In this document: positions 55,101 through 62,506 of the stretch, in pieces
How the letters are laid out: each line of letters begins with the position of its first letter
Position numbering within the stretch: the stretch's first letter is position 1
NCBI RefSeq assembly: GCF_964275005.1
Contig: NC_092702.1
Coordinates: 659,501 to 723,500 of the forward strand
Direction: 5' to 3'
Origin: Diadema setosum
Taxonomy: Eukaryota > Echinodermata > Echinoidea > Diadematoida > Diadematidae
Length of the DNA: 64,000 nt
The notes under the pieces: generated by a model
Seen by the model: the letters and a program-made list of their open reading frames with translations, nothing else
The model's database searches: none
What the model was told of the DNA's origin: nothing
Position numbers and translations under genes: made by a program

Positions 55101-55114
55101 ACCATTGGACACGC
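42836..55114 (-). CDS. Type I membrane protein, TM and proline-rich tail (ADAM-like?), split by a 10.5-kb insertion
   Basis: Exons read on the - strand: 55114-54976 (transmembrane) and a tail exon 54107-53698 continuing, after the insertion, at 43161 down to the stop at 42836-42838. The first gives VSNGVLAGILIFFLLVLPL plus IAIGVILYCKRKK, one hydrophobic helix with a basic stop-transfer. The tail starts SGSRHGSYVNKRYVSSNG and is full of SH3-type ligands (LKPSAPPPSRPTGPPSRP, KPPMLPSRPPLR), ending GPSVVQ. A GVxxG-type TM with a long Pro-rich cytoplasmic tail recalls ADAM12/ADAM19-class metalloproteases, but no catalytic domain is in view, so that name is tentative. Ectodomain exons should lie beyond 64000. 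The 9-bp duplication sits in the same frame on both sides, so the pre-insertion exon was about 736 nt of continuous coding sequence. Confidence 0.75.
43162..43170. repeat. 9-bp target-site duplication, left copy
   Basis: GTCTCAGCG directly abuts the element's terminal TAGTCTAGCGGG. The same 9 bp directly follows the other end. Confidence 0.9.
43171..44070 (+). repeat. Left terminal inverted repeat of the 10.5-kb element
   Basis: It runs from TAGTCTAGCGGG to about GATTCAATCTGAATCACATT, pairing with 52797-53697. A smaller inversion (TTTTTAGCCTAAATC against GACTAAAAATACGTC) lies in the outer 100 bp. Short open frames here occur in both TIRs and look like no known protein. Confidence 0.9.
44186..44216. 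repeat. (CA)n microsatellite
   Basis: CGCACGCACACACACACACA-type dinucleotide run just inside the left TIR; another looser CA-rich run lies at 44600-44660. Confidence 0.85.
44750..48340. repeat. Tandem array, about 185-bp unit, inside the 10.5-kb element
   Basis: Unit plan: AAGGGTGACGAAAAAAGGCA, CAACGGTGACGAAATCGATT, CAGCCAACAATATGCTTA, ATCAACTCGTCATACCAC, TTTGCTGAGAGTTGCATGCT, TCTCAATGTGCTTTATCAAG, then GAGACGTGTGCTTTGGATTA and GAGGGCTCAAATACATGA. GTGACGAAA recurs near 44990, 45178, 45367, 46105, 46370, 46545, 47105, 47292 and 48215, with degenerate copies between, giving roughly 16 units. Copies are diverged, so the array is older than the minisatellite at 14300. A LINE fragment interrupts it at 47485-48000. 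Confidence 0.88.
47485..48000 (+). mobile_element. LINE fragment inside the tandem array, C-terminus of ORF2
   Basis: An open frame reads GKTPQRRAVRFICSYYIIR, MREKLNLPTLTLGCQVRRL, FFKAVEGLVPALHSRIVFT and KARPKRN-like sequence, the C-terminal RT-distal region of a non-LTR retrotransposon (QRRAARFV...L.W..L..RR...L...YK...GLV). Past the stop, VFKAKIEQSLL-like sequence follows. It is flanked by array units. Confidence 0.8.
48420..49145. repeat. Palindrome of array sequence with a MITE at its centre
   Basis: To the left of the central MITE lies TTTTCGTCACCCTATATGTA with ACTGTCTCATGTA, the inverse of the right flank TACATGAGACAGTTGTATAT with ATAGGGTGACGAAAATGAG. The pairing covers roughly 90 bp per arm outside the MITE. 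Just left of it (48388-48420) is a second partial MITE end, AAGGACAAGTTCACCTGAC. Confidence 0.75.
48517..49064. mobile_element. GGACAAGTTCACCTT foldback MITE
   Basis: TTAAAGGACAAGTTCACCTT and AAGGTGAACTTGTCCTTTAA are perfect ends, and the interior is collinear with the copy at 16658-17223. The similarity between the two copies suggests fairly recent activity of the family. Confidence 0.88.
49235..49725 (+). mobile_element. LINE fragment, reverse-transcriptase palm region
   Basis: Frames read YRPVSLTSV, ICKHLLQHLENHNIPSPFN, then DKKVQTDTILLYVSKAFDT (RT motif A, FSKAFD in intact relatives), INDLPNTLKS-like sequence and KWASDRGMRLNGDKCQV. The order is that of a non-LTR RT, but the frame shifts several times. 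It probably derives from the same LINE family as 47485-48000, although the two pieces are in reversed order. Confidence 0.75.
49725..50656. other. Unassigned interior of the 10.5-kb element
   Basis: Mostly AT-rich non-coding DNA. A short acidic open stretch at 49902-50010 (+) reads RENIELDDLTSEDGSDVWP, then MNEYADAQEGNSDSDND and TAG, like the acidic C-terminal end of a larger protein. It has no upstream continuation and no family match I recognise. Confidence 0.4.
50657..50925. mobile_element. Hairpin MITE, TGAAGAGTTT family, copy 1
   Basis: TTGAAGAGTTTATTCGCAAA and the inverted TTTGCAAACAAACTCTTCAA bound it; AACCGATAAGTTCATTTTTG pairs with ATATGGACTTATCGGTTTT. It is about 269 bp and non-coding. 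Confidence 0.88.
51379..51636. mobile_element. Hairpin MITE, TGAAGAGTTT family, copy 2
   Basis: ATGAAGAGTTTGTTTGCAAA and TTTGCGAACAAACTCTTCAT are the ends. The body is collinear with the copy 450 bp upstream, in the same orientation, apart from small indels. Confidence 0.88.
51637..52796. other. Unassigned AT-rich interior of the 10.5-kb element
   Basis: Short open frames up to 107 codons occur (for example 52160-52483 +), with normal-looking composition but no recognisable domain. They could be remnants of an element gene; nothing supports expression. Confidence 0.35.
52797..53697 (-). repeat. Right terminal inverted repeat of the 10.5-kb element
   Basis: It is the inverse of the left TIR with scattered substitutions and one-base indels, for example TCCGTTCTATTTGAAGT against the left arm's ACTTCAAATACAAAAGA. 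Confidence 0.9.
53698..53706. repeat. 9-bp target-site duplication, right copy
   Basis: GTCTCAGCG directly follows CCCGCTAGACTA. It matches the left copy perfectly, and exon sequence resumes beyond it. Confidence 0.9.
53698..54107 (-). CDS. Cytoplasmic tail exon, proximal part
   Basis: The acceptor TTTTATTTTCCAG joins in phase to the TM exon. About 137 codons are open: RHGSYVNKRYVSSNGTSSK, HPLVPTNPDVKYKPV, PLKPSAPPPSRPTGPPSRPK and TTRSHSFNLPGTIENQ, up to GKAPLR. Reading on into the inserted element gives only Leu-Val and then TAG. SH3-binding motifs (PxxPxR/K) are plentiful. Confidence 0.85.
54976..55114 (-). CDS. Transmembrane exon
   Basis: Acceptor CTCCCACTCTGTAG and donor TCTGG/GTAAGG (both on the - strand). 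After two bases completing a codon it encodes VSNGVLAGILIFFLLVLPL, then IAIGVILYCKRKKLLQMF and QKSKEPNSG. A helix of about 23 hydrophobic residues followed by CKRKK predicts a type I orientation. Confidence 0.85.
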
Positions 55115-56930
55115 CTACAGAGTGGGAGACAGAAACAGTATCAATGTCATTAAAAAACTGTCCTCAAAATATGAACAGGAAAAACACTCATAAGTATGTC
55201 AAAATATTCTTTATAATAGCTTACAGAATTTTCCAAGTGGACAGAGTTGATTTGTAGGAACATAAATTTTCATATTGAAAATTTTCATATTGAAAACTTA
55301 AATGAAAGCAATTCGATGTATTTTATGGTACCAAATTCTGTACTGCATGTTGTTTTGCAAATAGGAATTACAGCTCTAATTTAAGAAATATTTATAATAA
55401 TAGCTTTACAACAAGTTCAATTTGTTTAATCTGACATCAATTATTGTCATTTTTTAGATGGTCAGTTAACCCTCTGCCTGCCGTATTAATTCCCTGTCCA
55501 AAGGTATGCATGTGGAATTTGTTCACATTTGACTCACTGGCACAGAAAGGGTTAATAAAACAAATTAAATAGGTGTTATAGAAAAATCCAGTGACACAAG
55601 AAATTAAATTTCAGTTATCAAATCAGACAATGATAAAATGCATTTAGATTTTATATGTGACAGTTAAAAACTGAATCTGGAACAAAAGGAATATGTCATG
55701 AAGTTATTCCATACCCTTAATGAGTCAAAACAAAACAAAAAAGGTAAAGAAATAAGTCTACATATTCTAATTTTGATATGAACATTTTACTAGTGTGGGG
55801 ACATTTCTTATATTAACACGACATTATTTGAGATGTTGGAAAACAATCCAATGACAGATATGGGATATTGAAAAACATCCAATTTGATTTAACAAATGAA
55901 GTATTAAAGTTATTACCATAAAACAGAAAAAAATAATAATCAGGTTTGATGAAACTGCCACTTAAAAAATTCAAAGACAATGAGTATTCAACAATTTTTA
56001 CACTTTGCTGACAAATAAGGTAAAAACCACACACATACATATTTGTGCAGTCTTTAAACTAGCATAATTCTTAGAGTTAGTGGTCTTTGGATTTTGGATT
56101 TACAAGGATTCACTAGAATATATTAACATTAAATATTTATTTGTTGTTTGCTTTACTGGCTGAGGAATCACCAAAACATATCAGGCCATGTAAGACACTA
56201 TGCAAATATTGCTCTTAATAACATTAGTCAAAGAATAGCTTCTGAAAGCTGAAGTCAGGCTTGCTTCAGTACTAAATGCTTGTCCTTTCTTGAAAACCAG
56301 TAACTCACCATCATGAACTGAACATACATGTATCAATAAAAACTTTAGAAGTGCATACTTGTGCATAAGCTAGCCTATTCAGATGGTAACTTGTCTTTTT
56401 CCATACAAATTAAGGCTTCTGAGAAAAAAGACGAGATTGCCCGTAATATAAAAATTATGGCAATTTATTCAAACATCATTGTTTAGCATAATTATTATAA
56501 GGTACGCATATCAAAATATTTTGCATCTTGGCAAGAAGCAGAGCAGAAATTTGCAGAGCTCAAAGACAAACCAAATACAGTTATATATAGTACACAGCAG
56601 TATGCTCCTAAGCTGGAATACACAGCAATGAAGGTCTCACACCTATAAACCACACGGATTTACCCTTGCCTCTTCACAACACCATATCAAACATACTAAA
56701 ACAAATTAGAAAGAAGATTCATTACAGATAAGCCCTATGAGTTTTACGCAAACTTTTTAGCTGCGCTTGATGAGGGAAAATTTCTTCACCAAGAGCTTAC
56801 ATTATGAGTGTCTCGTCCAAACATTCTGAGGGATTATTTTTTTGATTAGCATAGAAACACCAAAATGCTGACAATTTCTGAGTGAGACGGCATGTAGTCT
56901 AACTAGACTCGGAATTTGTCAACACTGACA
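55115..56930. other. Intron of the membrane-protein gene
   Basis: AT-rich, mostly unique DNA upstream (on the - strand) of the TM exon. I see no further exon with matching phase here. Confidence 0.5.
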
Positions 56931-59213
56931 AATTAGGTGATCCGATCTATTGGGAAATCAATGATTTGAGTCCTGATCCCAATAGGCATGACCATACAGG
57001 TTTCATCTGTGTTGAGGGGACATTGGCCATGTGATGTTTGGAGTCTCATTAAGAAAAGGGAGTCAGACCTGCCATCTTTGGTACCGAATTCCGTATGCAC
57101 TAACGAAGATACAGAATGAAGTATATTTGACCTTTGACCCCATTTTGCACACCAAAGATGGCATCTGAGCAAAAAGTAGTTATTGTGTGAAATGATTCTT
57201 GTAACATGGTCTTTGTGTGTGCAAAATATGGGAAAGATAGGACAAGTATTCACCAAGATACAGGATGAAACATTTATGACCTTTGACCCTAATTTACATA
57301 CCCAAGATGGTGTCCGATCAAGTAGTTGTTTTTTATGAAATAATGTACGTGACATGAACTAAACATGTGCAAAATATGGGGGTGATAGAGGCTGTTTTTC
57401 TTGAGTTATTACAAAGAAAGTTGCAGAAAGAAAAATATCTCAATACATCGAAGATAAGCTTTAATTTCAACCAAGTTTTTTAGCATGATCCAGACATCGT
57501 ATGAAAAAACAAAAGACACATTTTTGATAGCGCAAAGTCTCAGCTACAACATATTAAAATGTGGGAGAAATTCACCGAAGGGTAAGTGAGCTAGTGCTCG
57601 ATAAAAACAATCATGTCAACTTTCCTATCTAGAAAAATTCCCTCCCATAGAGATAACACGTCATAACGAAGATACAGAAAAAAAGTACATATGACCTTTG
57701 ACCCCACTTTGCACAGACAAGATGGCATCTGAGCAAAAAGTGGTTATTTTGTGAAATGATCCTTGTAACATGGTCTTTACGTGTGCAAAATATGGGAAAG
57801 ATAGGACATGTATTTACTAAGATACAGGATGAAATATTTATGACCTTTGACCCTAATTTACATACCCAAGATGGTGTCTGATCAAGTAGTTGTTATTTTG
57901 TGAAATATGTACGCGACATGAACTAAACATGTGCGAAATATGGTGGTGATAGGGTGTTTTTCTTGAGTTATTGCAAAGAAAGTTGCAGAAAGGAAGAAAT
58001 ATTTCAATACATCGAAGATAAGCTTTAATTTCAACCAAGTTTTTGGACGTGATGCCGACTCCGTATGAAAAAACGAAGGGCACATTACGATAGCCCAAAG
58101 TCTCAGCTACAACATACTAAAATATGGGAGAAATTCACCGAAGCATAAGTGAGCTAGTGCTCGATAAAGATAGTCATGTCAGTTTTCATTTCCAGAAAAA
58201 CTGCACTCCCATAGAGATAACACGTAAACTGGTCAAATTTGACAATGTTACTTTTAATCCCTTTTTACGAGGTGATGCCGTCATCCAATAAAAATGTTGT
58301 TTTTATATGACTGAAAGACCATTTAATAAGCTACAACATATTGAAATTTGGACGAAAATCAACAAAAGAATAAGTGTGATACGCTTGAGTGAACTTGAAA
58401 TTTGATGACGTCATTTTGAAAATTTACTTTCTTTACTTTATTAAGAAATTTGATATCTTTTAATCATTTTTCCAGCATAGCTGACCCATGAAATGACATG
58501 TACAACTCATCAGCTTTCAGAATATGTAAAGAAAATGGGGGGTCACCGTCCATCCTGACGAGTAAAATCGGATTCAAAATTGGCGGTTTTTTTTTCATTG
58601 TTGGACTGTATATCGCCATTGACGCGCGCGCGGAATTTCAACTTTGACGGGTCCGTATGACGTCATATTGAGTCAGATTGACTTGAAACTTGGTAGAAAT
58701 ATTCCTTGACATTTCAGGCATCCGATAAGTGTAAAAATTTTTTTTCAATTTTTCAAAAAATGCTCCAAATGGTCTGAAACGTGTGCAAAAAAAAAATCTG
58801 AGCTCGATTTCAGCATACAAATATTTCGACGCGCGCGTACGCGCACGTTTTAAGAGAAAATACGAATTTTGAGAATATGAGTAGAATTCGCATAACTTGA
58901 AATATATGTGACGTAAATCTCATTGAAAGATTCCATTCCATTAATGAGATATGAATGAGAATGTGTTTTCATATAATGACGTCATAGTGACGTCACGGTC
59001 AACTGATCACTATGATTTTATTAGACCCGTCGTCTTTGGGACATGATACATGTATGGTATAATTTTGACATTGATAGGAAGAATACTTTCTGAGCTAATC
59101 GATACACAAAATTTGTCCAGAAATAAAGAAAGAAGAAGAAGAAGAAGAACACCCAACAAAGAATCCGTACAGATACAGAAGGTGATCCGAGAGGATACTC
59201 GGATCACCTAATT
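56931..59213. mobile_element. 2.3-kb TIR element, AATTAGGTGATCCGA ends
   Basis: AATTAGGTGATCCGA on the left is the exact inverse of TCGGATCACCTAATT on the right. The right end also forms a hairpin by itself (GGTGATCCGAG, 6-base loop, CTCGGATCACC). Inside, an approximately 540-bp block starting near TACAGAATGAAGTATATTTG and containing TGACCTTTGACCCCA and ATGGTGTCCGATCAAGTAG is present twice (about 57105-57600 and 57670-58150). No protein domain is seen, so it is non-autonomous. Confidence 0.8.
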
Positions 59214-59334
59214 CAAAGGACCTAGTGCAGGAGTTTGAGCAGGAAAAAAAAATCTTTGCAAATCCATTGCCTAAATTGATAAAAGTTGCTTTATTTGGCG
59301 ACCAAATAGGAAATTTTGGGTATGTTTGTGTATT

Positions 59335-60165
59335 TACTTGAACTTGAACTTTATTGAGAATAACACCTTTTGGCCCCGTGGGGGCATATAAAGGCTTAAA
59401 CGCACATAACATAAACATAATATAATACTATAACGATATAGAACATATTTACAAATATACATGTATATACAGTTGTCAGCCGTCACTCAATCTGTGAATC
59501 AAGGTCTACTTGGCAGTAAGCAAAATTAATTACTTAATTACTTAAAGGGAAGGTTCAGCAATGGGGTAGAGGGAGGTCTAAAATATATATTTAAAAAAAA
59601 GATTTTCGATTATAAATTCATCGATTAACAAATTTTTCATCACTTTTGAATGGTAAGTTCTCTAAAAACTAGGACAAAAATGCAAATAGGTTCTAAAGTA
59701 ACAAAGTTACATTTTAATCGGAGTATACAATAACAAAGAGTTTTTTAAGACAGTTGAAAGCTTCAATTTTGTTCCACTATTGAACCATCCCTTTAGGTTG
59801 GAACCGGATAAATAGTAATGGTGCATAAGACATTATAGTTTCTGAGTAAAACAATAATATTAAGAGTCATGGAATTAGGAGGGGGGAAAATGTATTCTAT
59901 GGGGAGGGGAAGGGGAGGAATGGGGGTGGGGAGGAGCTAAAATGGTGGCTTAGAGGACTTGAGTTCCACCATAATAGCATGGGCAAACTTGGCAAGTATG
60001 ATCAAAATCTTTCTATCTGCAACATTAAACAGCTTTTCCATTTTATATGTATTTGGCTTAGTATAATAATAACTTGGTAATAATTCTGACCTGGTATTTT
60101 CTAATGAACTGCATTCAAAAAGGACATGAAATTCATCACCAATCTTTTCTCTTTTACACAGAGTA
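59335..60165 (-). mobile_element. LINE fragment, 3' end of ORF2 and UTR
   Basis: On the - strand LCKREKIGDEFHVLFECSS begins at the right edge, followed by SYYYTKPNTYKMEKLFN and ILIILAKFAHAIM, then a stop near 59937 and a UTR ending GTGTTATTCTCAATAAAGTT with CAAGTTCAAG repeats. C..xxxIGDExHxLFxC...YYxxxPN...LFN is a familiar C-terminal zinc-knuckle-like segment of LINE ORF2 proteins in sea urchins and cnidarians (recollection). It is 5'-truncated or cut at the junction with the next LINE. A 254-bp MITE is nested in its UTR. Confidence 0.8.
59542..59795. mobile_element. MITE, TTAAAGGGAAGGTTCA ends
   Basis: CTTAAAGGGAAGGTTCAGCA on the left and TATTGAACCATCCCTTTAG on the right are inverted with mismatches. 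It is nested in the 3' UTR of the LINE fragment. Confidence 0.75.
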
Positions 60166-60170
60166 ACGTA

Positions 60171-60180
60171 AAGATGGCGC
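60171..60180 (+). promoter_or_regulatory. YY1-like motif at the LINE 5' end
   Basis: AAGATGGCGC lies within about 10 bp of the inferred 5' boundary. Mammalian L1 also carries an AAGATGGC YY1 site near its first base, where it sets the transcription start. The match is seen; the function here is inference. Confidence 0.4.
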
Positions 60181-60360
60181 GCTTGACAACGGACGCGTAA
60201 TCTTGACCGTCGTGGCCACCGCATGGCTTTCTCTTCAACTTTAGGGACATTTCCCTTTATTTGTGTAACATTTCTGTCCAAGAACTACGCAATGCCTCGA
60301 TTTTCGACATTTCAACAATCCTAAGCCGTTAATCCAACCCGGAATGTAACCGCGACAAAC

Positions 60361-61311
60361 ATGCCCCGACACAAATCTAACGCTGGCACCACCCAAGCTG
60401 CCTCTCCCGCTGCCTCCCCCGCGGACGCTGTGGCTCCACCACTGACGCGAGTGAACGACACGGAGTATGCACGAAGCGACTTCGACGAAAGTCGAGCTCA
60501 AAATCAGTCGCAGGTCAACAGCCAGCCTTCACCAACTTTAGCCGACTTACAGCGCTTAATGAACTCTAACACCAACATGGTATGTGGTAAGCTTGATTAT
60601 CTGACAGCAGAGGTCTCATCCATCAAAAGCAAATTATCGCAGCTAGAATCATCAGTGAGTATGAATTCAGACAAAATCATTGCTATCGAACATAAGCATA
60701 TCCCTGAACTGCAAAACCAATTCGAAAAGGAAATCGCTTCCCTCAAAGATAAGCTACTTGCCGCTGAGATCTACAATCGACGTCCTAATCTCTTGTTCTA
60801 TGGCATCAATGAGTCCCCCGAGGAGGACATTTTCTCTGTTCTGAGAAATGCTTTCTGTCAACTTGGCATTCCTGTGAGGGAAGCCAACGGTATCACCATC
60901 ATCAATGCACATCGCTTGCCTCATCCAAGACACAGCACCCAGGATGAAGGGGCTGCATCGCCAGCACACCAGCCCAGACCACCTAGACCCAGGCCAGTAA
61001 TCGCAAAGTTTCTGTACATTAAGCAGAGGGATCAGATTCTTCAAGCCTTTGAAAACAAGTCTCGCGCCAAGCAGACCAAGTCCTCAATACCGGCCCATGA
61101 CCATGCTCAGCAGGACAGCAGCAAGAACGTCACATTCACAGTGCGCACTGACCTTCCTCCAGTCCTGAAGGCAAGAAGAGGTCTGCTTGCAAAAACTGCG
61201 TACAACCTAAGAAAGTCTGGCAAATCAACCAGAATCATCATTGTAGGCAGCAAGGTTGTTCTGCAATGGAAGGAGAAAGGTACCACCAAATGGAATGCTT
61301 ATGAAGATTGA
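60361..61311 (+). CDS. LINE ORF1 protein (coiled coil plus RRM-like domain)
   Basis: 316 codons from ATG to TGA. ORF1p is the RNA-binding chaperone that packages LINE RNA. The N-terminus is Ala/Pro/Ser-rich (to about residue 55). Residues 60-140 form a heptad-like coiled coil (LDYLTAEVSSIKSKLSQLE, then KEIASLKDKLLAAEI). Residues 141-235 read IYNRRPNLLFYGINESPEE with VIAKFLYIKQRDQIL, the RRM-like fold of transposase-22/L1-type ORF1. The C-terminal part (VTFTVRTDLPPVLKARRGL, STRIIIVGSKVVLQW) matches the small CTD that follows. The nucleotide spacing to ORF2 is unusually long. The frame is fully open. Confidence 0.85.
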   Translation: MPRHKSNAGTTQAASPAASPADAVAPPLTRVNDTEYARSDFDESRAQNQSQVNSQPSPTLADLQRLMNSNTNMVCGKLDYLTAEVSSIKSKLSQLESSVSMNSDKIIAIEHKHIPELQNQFEKEIASLKDKLLAAEIYNRRPNLLFYGINESPEEDIFSVLRNAFCQLGIPVREANGITIINAHRLPHPRHSTQDEGAASPAHQPRPPRPRPVIAKFLYIKQRDQILQAFENKSRAKQTKSSIPAHDHAQQDSSKNVTFTVRTDLPPVLKARRGLLAKTAYNLRKSGKSTRIIIVGSKVVLQWKEKGTTKWNAYED

Positions 61312-62506
61312 GGCAATATAACATTTCTAAGCCAGGCTGCTCTGCCATGGTCATGAACTCTAGTCCCTAGTCTGAATGTAAATCTTTCTATACATTATCT
61401 GGTACCGGTACCATTTTCATTATAGCTCCAGCAGATCACACTTTTTGCTATTTAGTGTTTACAATTACACTGTAGCGTCTACCTTAGTACGTGTACTAGT
61501 TTACTGATGAATGTACACTGAGCTATATTGTTCTAAATTGACTGGATGTTTGTAATCTGAGGTATGATACTTTTTTCCTCCCCCCCCCCCACACTTTTGA
61601 GAGCTGCTTTTGTATAGCAGAGACTTTGTATAAATCAAAATCAAGATATCTTTTGGATCTTTTCTTTTAAGCAGGTAATTTCTTTTTTTTACAGCTTCCA
61701 GTACATTCCTTATGAATGTTAACATGACACTGAGCCTGAGATGTACTGACTACTGTACTTGTACAATTGTACATGTACACTGCTAGTGTATATAACCAAT
61801 TGCAACTCAGAATTTCTTTTATTTATTATAGTGAAACACTACAGAATTCTTCATGTGGGACTTGTAGTCCAGTACAATTGCTATTATTCATAGCATTACA
61901 TTTTAGATTTGAATGAAAGAATGACAGTTGATAAAATGTTCTCATATGGCATTGCTTTTTAAAATGGCATTCATTTACTGTTGCTTTTCACTATTTAGAT
62001 GTACATTGTAAGTTCAATCGACTTACAATGCTGACCTATTTGTAGACCATGCGGTGGTCCGAGTGTACATTTTTTGCCACTTTTTTCCCCCTCTTATTTC
62101 TCATTGGTCAATACTGCGTTGATGATGTTGACCCTTTTTTCTTGTTACACATGCACTTTTTTGCTAGTTATTGTTATTATTCATGTTGATTATTGATGTA
62201 CAATGTTGTTGTACACTGTCAATTATGACAAGTGTTCTGTTGATTCTATTAGAGCAGATGAGATGGCTACTTCTCCTTTCCATTGAATTGGAAGAAAATA
62301 CCTGCGTAACTGTCAGTAGGAACGGGCTGAATGATATAACAGATTTATCAGTAAATGTATCTCGCACTACATGTTGTAATGTTCTCACTTTTGACTTTAC
62401 GTCAACTGGTATCTTATCCAGTTGCTACATTGTACCTGACCTCACATGCAAATTTCTTATATCCATGCAGCATGTTCATCCCCTACAATTTTGAAGTATC
62501 CAAGTC
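61312..62506 (+). other. Long ORF1-ORF2 spacer of the LINE
   Basis: 1,195 bp without a coding frame of note. It has C- and T-rich tracts (61575-61591, 61681-61690), repeated TGTACA and GTACATGTAC palindromic words, and ends a few bases before the ORF2 ATG. Many LINEs have overlapping or closely spaced ORFs, so this is long. It may be an insertion or a translation-related leader; neither is shown. Confidence 0.55.
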
